Shown: piece after piece, positions 10,631 to 21,207 of the stretch
Numbering within the stretch: the first letter of the stretch is position 1
Layout: each line of letters begins with the position of its first letter
DNA from: Haloarcula litorea
GTDB lineage: Archaea; Halobacteriota; Halobacteria; Halobacteriales; Haloarculaceae
Direction of reading: 5' to 3'
Length of the DNA: 64,000 bases
Assembly: GCF_029338195.1 (NCBI RefSeq)
Contig: NZ_CP119779.1
Span: forward strand, 1,984,001 to 2,048,000
Notes under the pieces: generated by a model
The model's input: the letters and a program-made list of their open reading frames with translations, nothing else
What the model was told of the DNA's origin: nothing
Databases searched by the model: none
Position numbers and translations under genes: made by a program

Positions 10631-11965
10631 ATGACACGGGTGATACACACCGGCGACACGCACGTCGGGTACCAGCAGTACCACGTGCCCGAGCGCCGGC
10701 AGGACTTCCTCGACGCCTTCCGCCAGGTCGTCCACGACGCGATCGAGGACGACGTGGCGGCGGTCGTCCACGCGGGGGACCTGTTCCACGACCGGCGGCC
10801 GACGCTCTCTGATATTATGGGGACGCTCTCGGTGCTGGAGGAGCTCGCGGCCGCCGACGTCCCGTTCCTCGCCGTCGTGGGCAACCACGAGGCCAAGCGG
10901 GACGCCCAGTGGCTCGACCTCTACGAGTCGCTGGGGCTGGCGACGCGGCTCGGCGACGAGCCGACCGTCGTGGGCGACACCGCCTTCTACGGACTCGACT
11001 TCGTCCCCCGCTCGCGGCGGGACGACCTCGACTACGAGTTCGCGCCCCACGACGCCGACCACGCGGCGCTCGTGACCCACGGCCTGTTCCAGCCGTTCGA
11101 CTACGGCGACTGGGACGCGGCAGAGGTCCTCGACGAGGCCACCGTCGACTTCGACGCGATGTTACTGGGGGACAACCACGACCCCGGGAAGGCGGAGGTC
11201 GACGGGACGTGGGTCACCTACTGCGGGTCGACCGAGCGCGCGAGCGCCAGCGAGCGCGAGGACCGCGGTTACAACATCGTCGAGTTCGACGGCGACGCCC
11301 GCGTCACCCGGCGGGGGCTCGACACCCGCGAGTTCGTCTTCGTCGACGTCGAGCTCGGCCCGGAGGAGGGCGTCGAGCGGGTCCGGTCCCGCGTGGGCGA
11401 GTACGACCTCGCCGACGCCGTCGTCATCGTCTCGATCGACGGCGACGGCGAGCCGATCCCGCCGGCCAGCGTCGAGGAGTACGCGCTCGACGAGGGGGCG
11501 CTGGTCGCCCGCGTCACCGACCACCGGGAGCTGGCGGCCGAGGGCCGCGAGACGAGCGTCTCCTTCGCGGACCCGGACGACGCCGTCGCCGAGCGGGTCC
11601 GCGACCTCGGACTGAGCGAGGCGGCCCGCGAGATCGACGAGACGGTGCGAGCGTCGAAGGTGGCCGACGCCAACGTCGCCGACACCGTCGAGGACCGGGT
11701 CCGCGAGGTCGTCGAGGAGGACCCCGGCGCGCTCGTGGCCGCGGGCGACGACGGCGGGACCGAGGGGAGCGACGGTGCGGACGGCGCGGACGCGACCGGC
11801 GACAGGGCCGGAGCGGATTCGCCGGCCGAGAGGACGGCCGCCGAGGCCGACGGCGGCGTGGACGCGGCCGAGAGGACCGACGACGAGGCCGACCCAGCAG
11901 CGGACTGCGGGGACGGCGCGGCCGCGGACGGGGAAGACCAGTCCAGTATGGAGGAGTTCCTGTGA
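10631..11965 (+). CDS. mre11: DNA double-strand break repair nuclease Mre11
   Basis: 444 residues. The calcineurin-type phosphoesterase motifs are in order: GDTHVG, GDLFHD, GNHE, VTHG and GDNHDPG. They bind two manganese ions and give 3'-5' exonuclease and endonuclease activity on DNA ends. After the capping domain comes an acidic Asp/Ala/Glu-rich tail, and the protein ends SSMEEFL, a short conserved motif of the type seen at archaeal repair-protein C termini. It is followed 13 bases later by rad50, its partner, so the pair form an operon. Confidence 0.93.
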   Translation: MTRVIHTGDTHVGYQQYHVPERRQDFLDAFRQVVHDAIEDDVAAVVHAGDLFHDRRPTLSDIMGTLSVLEELAAADVPFLAVVGNHEAKRDAQWLDLYESLGLATRLGDEPTVVGDTAFYGLDFVPRSRRDDLDYEFAPHDADHAALVTHGLFQPFDYGDWDAAEVLDEATVDFDAMLLGDNHDPGKAEVDGTWVTYCGSTERASASEREDRGYNIVEFDGDARVTRRGLDTREFVFVDVELGPEEGVERVRSRVGEYDLADAVVIVSIDGDGEPIPPASVEEYALDEGALVARVTDHRELAAEGRETSVSFADPDDAVAERVRDLGLSEAAREIDETVRASKVADANVADTVEDRVREVVEEDPGALVAAGDDGGTEGSDGADGADATGDRAGADSPAERTAAEADGGVDAAERTDDEADPAADCGDGAAADGEDQSSMEEFL

Positions 11966-11978
11966 AGGGGGTCGACCG

Positions 11979-14657
11979 ATGAGGTTCCAGCGCGTCCGCC
12001 TCGACCAGTTCAAGTGCTACGACGACGCCGACGTGCGACTCGACCCCGGCGTGACGGTCATCCACGGCCTGAACGGCAGCGGGAAGTCCTCGCTGCTGGA
12101 GGCCTGCTTCTTCGCGCTGTACGGCTCGAAGGCCCTCGAGGAGACCCTCGACGAGGTCGTCACCATCGGAGCCGAGGAGTGTGTCGTCGAGTTGTGGTTC
12201 GCCCACGCCGGCGGCGACTACCACGTGAAGCGCCGCGTCCGAGACACCGGGGAGCGTGCCTCCCACGCCGAGTGCGTGCTGGAGACGCCCGACGACACCT
12301 TCGAGGGAGCCCGGGCGGTCCGTCGCCGGGTGACCGAGCTCCTCCGGATGGACAGCGAGGCGTTCGTCAACTGCGCGTACGTCCGCCAGGGCGAGGTGAA
12401 CAAGCTCATCAACGCCACCCCGGGCGAGCGACAGGACATGCTCGACGACCTCCTCCAGCTCGGGAAACTGGAGGAGTACCGCGAGCGGGCCAGCGACGCC
12501 CGCGTCGGCGTCAAGCGGGTCCGCGACGGGAAGCGCGAGCGCCTCGAACAGCTGACCGAGCAGGTCGAAGCCAAGGAGGAGAAGGACCTCCACGAGCGGC
12601 TGAACTCGCTGCGGTCGCGGCTGGGCGACACGCAGTCAGAGATCGAGCGCATCGAGGAGCAACGCGAGACGGCCCGCGAGACCCGCGAGGACGCCCAGCG
12701 CGTCCTCGACGAGTACGAGGAGCGCCGCGAGACCCTGGCGGAGCTGGAGGACGACATCGACGAACTGGAGGCCGCCATCACCGAGACCGAGCGCGAACGG
12801 GAGCGGCGCAAGGAAGCCATCGCCGAGACGAAGGAGCGCAGGGACTCTCTGGAGAGCGACGTCGCGGAGACGCTGGCCGAGACCGCCCTCGACGAGGCCG
12901 ACCCCGACGCCGCGAGGTCCCGTATCGAGGCGCTGGAGGACGAGGCCGAGGACCTCCGCTCGCGCATCGAGGACCGGAAGGTCGAGGCCCAGAAGCACAG
13001 CAGCGAGGCGGAGTCGCTCGCGTCCGAGGCCGCGGACCTCGAAGAGCGAGCCGAGGCCAAGCGCCAAGAGGCCACGGACCTCGAGTCGGACGTCGAGGAG
13101 GCGCGCGAGTCGATCGCCCAGCGCCGCGAGAAACTGGCCGACCTCGACGCGGAGATCGAGCGACTGGAGTCGACCCTCGCCGACAGCGAGACGACCCGCG
13201 AGGACGCCGACGATCACCGCGACGCCGTCGCCGAGGACCTCGACGAGGCCAAGGAGCGCGTGGCCCAGTTGGAGGCCGACCTCCGGACCGCACGCGAGTC
13301 CGTCTCGGCGGCCGAGGAACTCCTCGACGAGGGGAAGTGCCCCGAGTGCGGGCAGGACGTCGAGGGCGCGCCCCACGTCGAGTCGATCGAGGACGACCGC
13401 GAGCGGGTCGCAGAGCTGGAGGCCGACCTCGCCGACGCCCGGGACCGCGTCGAGGAACTGACGGCCGACCTCGACCGTGCCGAGGGACTCGTGGACGCGG
13501 CGGACCGGCTCGACACGCTGGCGGAGCAGCGCTCGACGGTCGCCCAACTGGTCGAGGAGAAGGCCGCGGGGCTGGAGGCCGACGAGGAGCGCGTCGAGAC
13601 GCTCCGCGAGGACGCCGCCGACCTCGAAGCCGAAGCCGAGGAGAAGCGAGCGGACGCCGAGCGAGCCAGCGAGCGGGCCGCCGAGGCCCGCTCGGTCATC
13701 GGCGAGTGCAACCAAGAACGGCAGGCGGTCAAGGCCGACGTCGAGCGGCTGGAACGGCTCGCGGACCTGCTCGACGAGGTCGCGGACTGCGAGGACCGTC
13801 TCGACCAGCTCCGCGACGAGCGCGAGCGGCTGGCCGAGACCAACGACGAGCGCCGGCAGCGGCTCGCGGAGAAGCGCGAGCGCGAGGCGGAGATCGCCGA
13901 CCAGGTCGACGAGGACCGGGTCGAGGAGGCCCGCTCGGAGAAGGAACGCGCCGAGGAGTACATCCAGCAGGCCGACGCGAAGCTCGACGAGCTGCGGGAG
14001 CGCCGCGACGAGCTGCAGGGGTCGGTCGGGGCCGTCGAGAACGAGATCGAGGAACTGGAGTCGCTGCGCGAGCAGCGCGAGGAGCTGGCGGAGACGGTGT
14101 CGAAGCTCGACTCGCTGTACGACGAGGCCGAGGACCTCCAGGAGATGTACGGCACGCTCCGGGCGGAGCTGCGCCAGCGCAACGTCGAGACCTTAGAGCG
14201 GATGCTCAACGAGACGTTCTCGCTGGTGTACCAGAACGACTCCTACTCCCACATCGAACTCGACGGGCAGTACCGGCTGACGGTGTACCAGAAGGACGGC
14301 GAGCCGCTGGAGCCCGAGCAGCTCTCGGGCGGCGAGCGGGCGCTGTTCAACCTCAGCCTGCGGTGTGCCATCTACCGCCTGCTCGCGGAGGGGATCGAGG
14401 GGGCCGCGCCGATGCCGCCGCTGATCCTCGACGAGCCGACCGTCTTCCTTGACGCCGGCCACGTCACGCAGCTGCTCGATCTCGTGGAGTACATGCGCGA
14501 CGAGGTCGGCGTCGAGCAGATCCTCGTCGTCAGCCACGACGAGGAACTGGTCGGAGCGGCCGACGACCTCGTCCGGGTCGAGAAGGACGCGACGACGAAC
14601 CGGTCGCACGTCGAGCGGGTCGACCGGATCGAGGAACAGGTCGCCGAACTGGCGTGA
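11979..14657 (+). CDS. rad50: DNA double-strand break repair ATPase Rad50
   Basis: 892 residues. N-terminal ATPase half with Walker [11 protein letters not shown], then two long heptad-rich coiled-coil arms separated by the zinc hook CPECGQ near residue 455, then the C-terminal ATPase half with signature [14 protein letters not shown] and Walker B LILDEPT and the D-loop. The length equals typical haloarchaeal Rad50. Dimerisation through the hook tethers DNA ends, and ATP binding controls Mre11. The start at 11979 gives the usual [14 protein letters not shown] start. Confidence 0.95.
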   Translation: MRFQRVRLDQFKCYDDADVRLDPGVTVIHGLNGSGKSSLLEACFFALYGSKALEETLDEVVTIGAEECVVELWFAHAGGDYHVKRRVRDTGERASHAECVLETPDDTFEGARAVRRRVTELLRMDSEAFVNCAYVRQGEVNKLINATPGERQDMLDDLLQLGKLEEYRERASDARVGVKRVRDGKRERLEQLTEQVEAKEEKDLHERLNSLRSRLGDTQSEIERIEEQRETARETREDAQRVLDEYEERRETLAELEDDIDELEAAITETERERERRKEAIAETKERRDSLESDVAETLAETALDEADPDAARSRIEALEDEAEDLRSRIEDRKVEAQKHSSEAESLASEAADLEERAEAKRQEATDLESDVEEARESIAQRREKLADLDAEIERLESTLADSETTREDADDHRDAVAEDLDEAKERVAQLEADLRTARESVSAAEELLDEGKCPECGQDVEGAPHVESIEDDRERVAELEADLADARDRVEELTADLDRAEGLVDAADRLDTLAEQRSTVAQLVEEKAAGLEADEERVETLREDAADLEAEAEEKRADAERASERAAEARSVIGECNQERQAVKADVERLERLADLLDEVADCEDRLDQLRDERERLAETNDERRQRLAEKREREAEIADQVDEDRVEEARSEKERAEEYIQQADAKLDELRERRDELQGSVGAVENEIEELESLREQREELAETVSKLDSLYDEAEDLQEMYGTLRAELRQRNVETLERMLNETFSLVYQNDSYSHIELDGQYRLTVYQKDGEPLEPEQLSGGERALFNLSLRCAIYRLLAEGIEGAAPMPPLILDEPTVFLDAGHVTQLLDLVEYMRDEVGVEQILVVSHDEELVGAADDLVRVEKDATTNRSHVERVDRIEEQVAELA

Positions 14658-14658
14658 C

Positions 14659-15090
14659 CTACGGCTCGTCGGCGGAGAGGAACGCGACGGCCTCGCTCGC
14701 CGTCTCGGTCGTGTCGTAGCCCCGCCGGCCCCGGACCTCGACCTCCGTCAGCAGGCCGGCGGCGCGGAACTCCGCGAGCAGGCCGTGGAGGTCGCTCTCA
14801 CAGAGGTCCGTCCCGTCGAGGAGCTCGTGGACCGACAGCGGGCCGCGGGCATCGAGGTCGACCAGCAGCCCCAGCGCGCGCTCGTCGCGTGTCGCCGTCA
14901 GCACCGTCCGGACCGGCGCGGGGACCGCGCGGGCGGCGGTCGCCAGCGCTGATTCGCCGTCGACGGGCTCGAGGTCGGCGTTCGGGACGTGTCGCTGCTC
15001 GCCGGTCTCGGGGTCCCGCACGAGGCTCGACTCCCCGGACCGCTTCAGGAGAACGTACCGCGTGCCCGACGCGTCGCGGACGGTGCGCAT
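14659..15090 (-). CDS. Haloarchaeal winged-helix-like conserved protein
   Basis: 143 residues. The N-terminal half contains YVLLKRSGESSLVRDPETG, and the C-terminal half has a helix-turn-helix-like arrangement (LSVHELLDGTDLCESDLHGLLAEFRAAGLL) followed by a beta wing. This suggests a small DNA-binding or partner protein. It lies tail to tail with rad50 (one base between stops), a linkage that I recall as frequent in haloarchaea. No function is established. Confidence 0.65.
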   Translation of the reverse strand: MRTVRDASGTRYVLLKRSGESSLVRDPETGEQRHVPNADLEPVDGESALATAARAVPAPVRTVLTATRDERALGLLVDLDARGPLSVHELLDGTDLCESDLHGLLAEFRAAGLLTEVEVRGRRGYDTTETASEAVAFLSADEP

Positions 15091-15114
15091 ACGTCGGCTT
15101 GCCGACGGCCGCGG

Positions 15115-15567
15115 TTAGCCGTTGTGGTCGCTCTCGGCGCTGGGCGACTCGCCCGCGCTCCCCTCGGCTCCCGGGGCGTCGGGGTCGCCTTCGTCGCTCT
15201 CACCGTCACGGTCCCGCCGGAACCGGACGTACCGGTAGGTCCCGTAGCCGAACGCGAGGACGCCGACCAGGAACACCCGGACGCCGAGGTCGACGCGCCC
15301 GTCGAGGAAGGCGAGCATCGGCCCGAGCGCAAGCGCCAGCAGCGCGACGTTGAACACGACGACGAGTTTCCAGAACAGTCCGGCGACGGCGTCGTCGGGC
15401 GTCCCGGACGGCGGACTCGGTGCCTCCGGCACGTCGGGGCCGAGGCTGTCGGGGTCGAACTCCTCGGGCTCGTGGGGGCTCTTCTCGGAGAGCACGCCAC
15501 CGCCCTCGTCCGGATCGACGTCGTCGAGACCGTCGGTCACGTCCGGAGCGTAGGACCGCCGCGGCAA
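15115..15567 (-). CDS. Small membrane protein, haloarchaeal
   Basis: 150 residues. An acidic N-terminal ~65 residues precede two predicted transmembrane helices (LFWKLVVVFNVALLALAL and VRVFLVGVLAFGYGTYRYV), ending in an acidic Ser/Asp-rich tail. No domain of known function. A GTG start nine codons downstream is possible. It lies 24 bases downstream of the next minus-strand start, in a run of small minus-strand genes between rad50 and polB. Confidence 0.6.
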   Translation of the reverse strand: MPRRSYAPDVTDGLDDVDPDEGGGVLSEKSPHEPEEFDPDSLGPDVPEAPSPPSGTPDDAVAGLFWKLVVVFNVALLALALGPMLAFLDGRVDLGVRVFLVGVLAFGYGTYRYVRFRRDRDGESDEGDPDAPGAEGSAGESPSAESDHNG

Positions 15568-15580
15568 AAGGACTTCTCAG

Positions 15581-15772
15581 TCAGGCCACCTCGTCCAGGG
15601 ACATCGTCGTGTCCGTCTGGACCCACGCGAGGGGGTTCTGTGCGTCGTAGAACACTGTCCCCTCGTCGGTCTCGTAGGTCTCCGTGGTCTGGACCGCGTC
15701 CGGGAGCGCGGGCTCGGAACGCAGGTCGTCAGCCCTGTCCGACTCGCCCGTCGTGGAACCGTGGTGCGACAT
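15581..15772 (-). CDS. Small acidic haloarchaeal protein
   Basis: 63 residues starting MSHHGSTTGES and ending TDTTMSLDEVA. It contains the short conserved-looking stretch TYETDEGTVFYD and AWVQTDTT. I recognise this as a common small haloarchaeal protein of unknown function, often beside polB. An upstream in-frame ATG at 15805 is less likely because it would overlap the polB promoter. Confidence 0.55.
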   Translation of the reverse strand: MSHHGSTTGESDRADDLRSEPALPDAVQTTETYETDEGTVFYDAQNPLAWVQTDTTMSLDEVA

Positions 15773-15876
15773 AGGGACACCGACAGGTATGTCACTCCTT
15801 ACCATATACCTTGTGTCCGCGACAAACGCCGCCGACCGCCGACGTTTTTATGCGGCGTCTCGAAGCGGTGGCAAGA

Positions 15877-18621
15877 ATGAGCGAGGAGAGTCAGAGCGCT
15901 CTCGGCGACTTCGGGGCCGACGAGGGCGAGGGCCAGGAGGCCCGGCCGGTCGCCGACGAGGCCGCCGCCGTCGCCGGCAACGGGAGCGGCGGGGCCAGCG
16001 TGGTCGACATCGACGAGCGGCAGTTCCCCGAGACCGAGGAGACCGTGGCGTTCGTCGTCACGCAGGTCGACTACACCGTCGAAGGACGGGGCGACGAGGA
16101 GTTCCCCGTGGTCCACGTGTTCGGCCGGACCGAGGACAACGACCCGGTCCACGCCCGCGTCCTGGAGTTCAGACCGTACTTCTACGCGCCCGCCGCCAAC
16201 GTCGACGAGGACCGGCTGCGGGGGTACGACCGCATCACGGGCTGGGAGGAGGTCGACGCCGACGGCGAGCCCTACGAGTCCATCCGGGGCGAGCGCCTGG
16301 TCAAGATCTTCGGGCAGACCCCGCGGGACGTCGGACAGATCCGGGACGACTTCGACCACTACGAGGCTGACATCCTCTTTCCCAACCGGCTGCTCATCGA
16401 CAAGGACATCACCAGCGGCGTCCGCGTCCCCGCCCGCGAACTCGACGACGGCAGCCTGAAGGTCCACCACGAGGAAATCGTGCCGACCGAGGCCAGCGCC
16501 GACCTGCGGGTCAACACCTTCGACATCGAGGTCGACGACCGGTCGGGCTTCCCCGAGGAGGGCGAGGAGACGATCATCTGTCTCACCTCCCACGACTCCT
16601 ACCGCGACGAGTACGTCGTCTGGCTCTACGAGTCCCCCGACGGCATCGACGGCCCCGAGGCGCTCGCGGAGTACGACCCCATCGGCGACGAGCACTTCGA
16701 GGCGGACGTACGGATCTTCGAGGAGGAAGAGCGGATGCTGGAGGCGTTCGTCGACTACATCGAGCGGACGAACCCGGACGTGCTGACCGGGTGGAACTTC
16801 GACGACTTCGACGCGCCGTACCTGCTCGACCGCATCGAGGAGCTCCAGAGTCCGGCCCACGACTACGACCTGAACGCCGACCGCCTCTCGCGGGTCGACG
16901 AGGTGTGGCGCAGCGACTGGCAAGGGCCGGACATCAAGGGTCGGGTGGTCTTCGACCTCCTCTACGCCTACAAGCGCACGCAGTTCACCGAACTGGAGTC
17001 CTACCGGCTCGACGCCGTCGGCGAACAGGAGCTCGGCGTCGGCAAGGAGCGCTACACCGGCGACATCGGCGACCTCTGGGAGGACGACCCCGAGCGCCTG
17101 CTGGAGTACAACCTCCGGGACGTCGAGCTCTGTGTCGAACTCGACCGCGAGCAGGACATCGTCGACTTCTGGGACGAGGTCCGCACGTTCGTCGGCTGCA
17201 AGCTGGAAGACGCCACGACGCCCGGCGACGCCGTCGACATGTACGTCCTCCACAAGCTCTACGGCGAGTACGCGCTGCCATCGAAGGGCCAACAGGCCAG
17301 CGAGGACTACGAGGGCGGGGCGGTCTTCGACCCGATCACAGGCGTCCGCGAGAACGTCACGGTGCTGGACCTGAAGTCGCTATATCCGATGTGTATGGTG
17401 ACGACCAACGCCAGCCCCGAGACGAAAGTCGACCCCGAGGAGTACGACGGCGACACGTACGTCGCGCCCAACGGGACCCACTTCCGGAAGGAGCCGGACG
17501 GCGTCATCCGGGAGATGGTCGACGAACTCCTGACAGAACGAGAAGAGAAGAAGGAGCAACGGAACAGCCACGATCCCGAGAATCCGGAGTACGAGCGCTA
17601 CGACCGGCAGCAAGCAGCTGTCAAGGTAATTATGAATTCGCTCTACGGCGTTCTTGGATGGGACCGGTTTCGCCTCTACGACAAGGAGATGGGTGCCGCT
17701 GTCACCGCCACGGGTCGGGAGGTAATCGAGTTCACCGAGTCCGCTGCCAACGAGATCGGTCACCAGGTCATCTACGGTGACACCGACAGCGTTATGTTAG
17801 AACTCGGACAGGATATGGCGAAGGACGCGGCCATCGAGCAGTCATTCGAGATCGAGGAACACATCAACGCCGCCTACGACGACTTCGCCCGCGAGGAACT
17901 GAACGTCGACGTCGACGGTGACGAGGGACACCGCTTCCAGATCGAGTTCGAGAAGCTCTACCGGCGGTTCTTCCAGGCCGGCAAGAAGAAACGCTACGCC
18001 GGCCACATCGTCTGGAAGGAGGGGAAAGACGTCGACGATATCGACATCACCGGCTTCGAGTACCAGCGCTCTGACATCGCGCCCATCACCAAGCGGGTCC
18101 AGAAGCGGGTCATCGAGCTCATCGTCAAGGAGGGCGACGTCGAGGGCGTCAAGGAGTACGTCGGCGACGTCATCGAGGACTACCAGGCCGGGAACGTCGA
18201 CTACGACGACGTGGGCATCCCCGGCGGCATCGGGAAGAAGCTGGACAACTACGACACCGACACCGCCCAGGTCCGGGGTGCGAAGTACGCGAACCTCCTG
18301 CTGGGGACGAACTTCCAGAGCGGGTCGAAACCCAAGCGGTTGTACGTCGACCGGGTCCACTCGGACTTCTTCGAGCGCGTCGAGGCGGAGCAGGGGTTAG
18401 ACCCCGCACAGGACCCGCTGTACGGGGAGTTCCGTCGGGACCCCGACGTCATCTGCTTCGAGTACGCCGACCAGGTGCCCGAGGAGTTCGAGATCGACTG
18501 GGACAAGATGCTCGACAAGACGCTAAAAGGCCCCATCGCTCGCATCCTGGAGGCACTCGACGTCTCCTGGGACGAGGTCGAGTCCGGTCAGGAGCAGACC
18601 GGCCTCGGCAACTTTATGTGA
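15877..18621 (+). CDS. polB: Family B DNA-directed DNA polymerase
   Basis: 914 residues. Exonuclease motifs NTFDIEVDD and GWNFDDFDAPYL, palm motif A DLKSLYPMCM, motif B KVIMNSLYGVLG and motif C YGDTDS are all present, so both 5'-3' synthesis and 3'-5' proofreading should be intact. It is the usual haloarchaeal replicative PolB. A TATA-like TTTTTATG lies about 27 bp before the ATG at 15877, supporting that start. Odd: bases ~17,525-17,850, spanning motifs B and C, use codons (gta, att, aat, gtt, ctt, gga, tta, tca) that are rare in the rest of the gene. These are the classic PolB intein sites; no intein is present now. Confidence 0.95.
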   Translation: MSEESQSALGDFGADEGEGQEARPVADEAAAVAGNGSGGASVVDIDERQFPETEETVAFVVTQVDYTVEGRGDEEFPVVHVFGRTEDNDPVHARVLEFRPYFYAPAANVDEDRLRGYDRITGWEEVDADGEPYESIRGERLVKIFGQTPRDVGQIRDDFDHYEADILFPNRLLIDKDITSGVRVPARELDDGSLKVHHEEIVPTEASADLRVNTFDIEVDDRSGFPEEGEETIICLTSHDSYRDEYVVWLYESPDGIDGPEALAEYDPIGDEHFEADVRIFEEEERMLEAFVDYIERTNPDVLTGWNFDDFDAPYLLDRIEELQSPAHDYDLNADRLSRVDEVWRSDWQGPDIKGRVVFDLLYAYKRTQFTELESYRLDAVGEQELGVGKERYTGDIGDLWEDDPERLLEYNLRDVELCVELDREQDIVDFWDEVRTFVGCKLEDATTPGDAVDMYVLHKLYGEYALPSKGQQASEDYEGGAVFDPITGVRENVTVLDLKSLYPMCMVTTNASPETKVDPEEYDGDTYVAPNGTHFRKEPDGVIREMVDELLTEREEKKEQRNSHDPENPEYERYDRQQAAVKVIMNSLYGVLGWDRFRLYDKEMGAAVTATGREVIEFTESAANEIGHQVIYGDTDSVMLELGQDMAKDAAIEQSFEIEEHINAAYDDFAREELNVDVDGDEGHRFQIEFEKLYRRFFQAGKKKRYAGHIVWKEGKDVDDIDITGFEYQRSDIAPITKRVQKRVIELIVKEGDVEGVKEYVGDVIEDYQAGNVDYDDVGIPGGIGKKLDNYDTDTAQVRGAKYANLLLGTNFQSGSKPKRLYVDRVHSDFFERVEAEQGLDPAQDPLYGEFRRDPDVICFEYADQVPEEFEIDWDKMLDKTLKGPIARILEALDVSWDEVESGQEQTGLGNFM

Positions 18622-18781
18622 GCGGTACGGGTCGCCATCCGCTCGCACGCCACTCGCCAACTGTCGATCGTCGCGCAGAACCGGTTCCCTCCGCCGGCTC
18701 TTTCGAATCTGTGAAGATATTTTCCCATCTCTGAAAGTGTGTCGACGAATCCCGAAACTATTATCAGCGGCAGCACCGTGT
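18622..18781. promoter_or_regulatory. polB-sufC intergenic region with sufC promoter
   Basis: 166 bp to the first possible sufC start. A TATA-like ACTATTATC lies at about 18,757-18,766, some 25 bp before the iron box and first ATG, which fits a leaderless or nearly leaderless suf transcript. Upstream of it the sequence is AT-richer than its surroundings and contains no ORF. Confidence 0.45.
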
Positions 18782-18797
18782 TTTAGGATGACCGAAT
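18782..18797. promoter_or_regulatory. Possible iron box at the suf operon start
   Basis: TTTAGG-ATGA-CCGAAT matches the TTTAGG-N4-CCTAAA iron boxes of the uptake locus with two differences in the second half-site, and matches TTTAGG-CTAG-CCGAAA at 4662 with one. It covers the probable transcription start and the first of two candidate start codons. Iron control of Fe-S cluster assembly would make sense, but the site is imperfect. Confidence 0.4.
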
Positions 18798-18799
18798 AC

Positions 18800-19726
18800 A
18801 TGGCAGTACTCGAGATCAACAACCTCCATGCACGAGTCGCTGAAGAGGGCGGTGAGACGATCCTTCGCGGCGTCGACCTCGAAGTCGAGTCCGGCGAGAT
18901 CCACGCGCTTATGGGTCCCAACGGCTCGGGGAAGTCGACGACGGCGAAGATCATCGCCGGCCACCCGGCCTACGAAGTGACCGACGGCGAGGTCCTCATC
19001 CACCTCGAGGACGACGAGTTCGGCGAGGACTTCGAGATCCCCGAGGATCTGCGGACGTGGGACCTGCTCGACCTCGAACCCAACGAGCGGGCCGCGCTCG
19101 GCGTCTTCCTGGGCTTCCAGTACCCCGCAGAGATCGAGGGGGTCACGATGGTGAACTTCCTCCGGACCGCGCTCAACGCCAAGCTCGAAGAGCGCGAGGA
19201 GCTGTTCGAGGACGAGGAAGAAGCGGAAGCCGAGGGCGAGGACACCAACGAGGACGCCGCCGGCTACGACACCTCCCCGATGGAGGGGCCCGCCGACGAG
19301 GGCGAGATCGGCGTCGCCGAGTTCCAGGAGATCCTCCAGGAGAAGATGGAGCAGCTGGACATGGACGAGAAGTTCGCCTCCCGCTACCTCAACGCCGGCT
19401 TCTCCGGCGGCGAGAAGAAGCAAAACGAGGTCCTCCAGGCCGCCATCCTCGAGCCCTCCATCGCCGTGCTCGACGAGATCGACTCCGGCCTGGACATCGA
19501 CCGCCTGCAGGACGTCTCGAACGGGATCAACGCGCTCCGCGACGAGCAGGGCGCGGGGATCCTCCAGATCACCCACTACCAGCGCATCCTCGACTACGTC
19601 GAGCCCGACCACGTCCACGTGATGCTCGACGGCGAGATCGCCAAGTCCGGCGACGCCTCGCTGGCCGAGGAACTCGAGGACCACGGGTACGACTGGGTCC
19701 GCGAGGAAGTCTACGAGGCCGCGTAA
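18800..19726 (+). CDS. sufC: Fe-S cluster assembly ATPase SufC
   Basis: 308 residues. ABC-type ATPase with Walker A GPNGSGKST, signature FSGGEKKQNEVLQ and Walker B IAVLDEIDSGLD, the last two diagnostic of SufC. It drives the SufBD scaffold during cluster assembly. An acidic insertion (EDEEEAEAEGEDTNEDAAG, residues ~135-155) is longer than in bacterial SufC and is a halophilic trait. The start at 18800 gives the family start MAVLEINNLHA; the ATG at 18788 would add four residues and fits the TATA spacing, so it remains possible. First gene of sufCBD. Confidence 0.93.
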   Translation: MAVLEINNLHARVAEEGGETILRGVDLEVESGEIHALMGPNGSGKSTTAKIIAGHPAYEVTDGEVLIHLEDDEFGEDFEIPEDLRTWDLLDLEPNERAALGVFLGFQYPAEIEGVTMVNFLRTALNAKLEEREELFEDEEEAEAEGEDTNEDAAGYDTSPMEGPADEGEIGVAEFQEILQEKMEQLDMDEKFASRYLNAGFSGGEKKQNEVLQAAILEPSIAVLDEIDSGLDIDRLQDVSNGINALRDEQGAGILQITHYQRILDYVEPDHVHVMLDGEIAKSGDASLAEELEDHGYDWVREEVYEAA

Positions 19727-19762
19727 CGCCCTTCCGTCCACGACACCAACACCGATACAATA

Positions 19763-21193
19763 ATGAGCTCAGACCAAGACCATCTCAAAGAGACCGACAC
19801 CGAGGCTCGCTTCGAGTTCAAGAAGGAGGAGAACTCCGCCTTCGAGACCGAGAAGGGCCTCACCGAGGAGACCGTCCGGGTCATCTCGGAAGACAAGGAC
19901 GAACCCGAGTGGATGCTCGAGCGTCGCCTGCGCGCGCTGGAGCAGTTCCAGGAGATGCCGATGCCGACCGACTGGCCCGGCCAGCCCGACCTCTCGGAGG
20001 TCGACATCGGGAACATCGTCCCCTACATCCGCCCGGACATCGAGACCCGCGGCGGCGCGGAGTCCTGGGAGGACCTCCCCGAGGAGATCCAGGACACCTT
20101 CGACAAGCTCGGCATCCCAGAGGCCGAGAAGAACGCCCTCTCGGGCGTCGGTGCCCAGTACGAGTCGGAGATCGTCTACCAGAACATGCAGGAGCGCTGG
20201 GAGGAGAAAGGCGTCATCTTCTGCGACATGGACAAGGCGGTCCAGGAGCACGAAGAGCTCGTCCGCGAGCACTTCATGACGAAGTGCGTTCCCCCGAGCG
20301 ACAACAAGTTCGCCGCGCTCCACGGCGCGGTCTGGTCCGGCGGGTCGTTCGTCTACGTCCCCGAAGACACCACCGTCGAGATGCCCGTCCAGGCGTACTT
20401 CCGGATGAACTCCGAGGGGATGGGCCAGTTCGAGCACACGCTCATCATCGCCGAGGACAACTCCGAGGTCCACTACATCGAGGGCTGTTCCGCCCCGAAG
20501 TACTCGGAGTTCAACCTCCACAGCGGGGGCGTCGAGGTGTTCGTCGGCGAGGACGCCCACGTCCAGTACTCGACGGTGCAGAACTGGTCGAAGAACACGT
20601 ACAACCTCAACACCAAGCGCGCCATCTGCGAGGCCGACGGCACGATGGAGTGGGTCTCCGGGTCGATGGGCTCGAAGGCCACGATGCTGTACCCGTCGAC
20701 GGTCCTCAAGGGCCCCGGCGCGACGGACAACCACATCACCATCGCCTTCGCGGGCGAGGGCCAGGACATCGACACCGGCGCGAAGGTCTACCACAACGCG
20801 CCCGAGACGAAGTCCACCATCGAGTCTAAGTCCATCAGCAAGGACGGCGGCCGCACGAACTACCGCGGGCTGGTCCACATCGCCGACGGCGCGGAGAACG
20901 CCTCCACCTCCGTCGAGTGTGACGCGCTGATGTTCGACAACGAGTCCACCTCCGACACGATGCCGTACATGGAGATCCAGGAGAACAAGGTGGACGTCGC
21001 CCACGAGGCGACCGTCGGCAAGATCGGCGACGAGGACGTCTTCTACCTCCAGTCGCGGGGACTGGACGACGACGACGCCAAGCAGATGATCGTCGCCGGC
21101 TTCATCGAGCCGATCACGGAGGAACTGCCCATCGAGTACGCCGTCGAGCTGAACCGCCTCATCGAACTCGAGATGGAGGGGTCGCTCGGGTAA
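19763..21193 (+). CDS. sufB: Fe-S cluster assembly protein SufB
   Basis: 476 residues. Conserved SufB features are visible: SGVGAQYESEIVY, CVPPSDNKFAALHGAVWSGG, YIEGCSAP (the conserved Cys of the beta-helix core), and GKIGDEDVFYLQSRG near the C terminus. It forms the scaffold with SufC2 and SufD. It follows sufC by 36 bp and precedes sufD by 14 bp. Length and motifs are normal. Confidence 0.94.
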   Translation: MSSDQDHLKETDTEARFEFKKEENSAFETEKGLTEETVRVISEDKDEPEWMLERRLRALEQFQEMPMPTDWPGQPDLSEVDIGNIVPYIRPDIETRGGAESWEDLPEEIQDTFDKLGIPEAEKNALSGVGAQYESEIVYQNMQERWEEKGVIFCDMDKAVQEHEELVREHFMTKCVPPSDNKFAALHGAVWSGGSFVYVPEDTTVEMPVQAYFRMNSEGMGQFEHTLIIAEDNSEVHYIEGCSAPKYSEFNLHSGGVEVFVGEDAHVQYSTVQNWSKNTYNLNTKRAICEADGTMEWVSGSMGSKATMLYPSTVLKGPGATDNHITIAFAGEGQDIDTGAKVYHNAPETKSTIESKSISKDGGRTNYRGLVHIADGAENASTSVECDALMFDNESTSDTMPYMEIQENKVDVAHEATVGKIGDEDVFYLQSRGLDDDDAKQMIVAGFIEPITEELPIEYAVELNRLIELEMEGSLG

Positions 21194-21207
21194 CCCCGGG
21201 AGTGACA

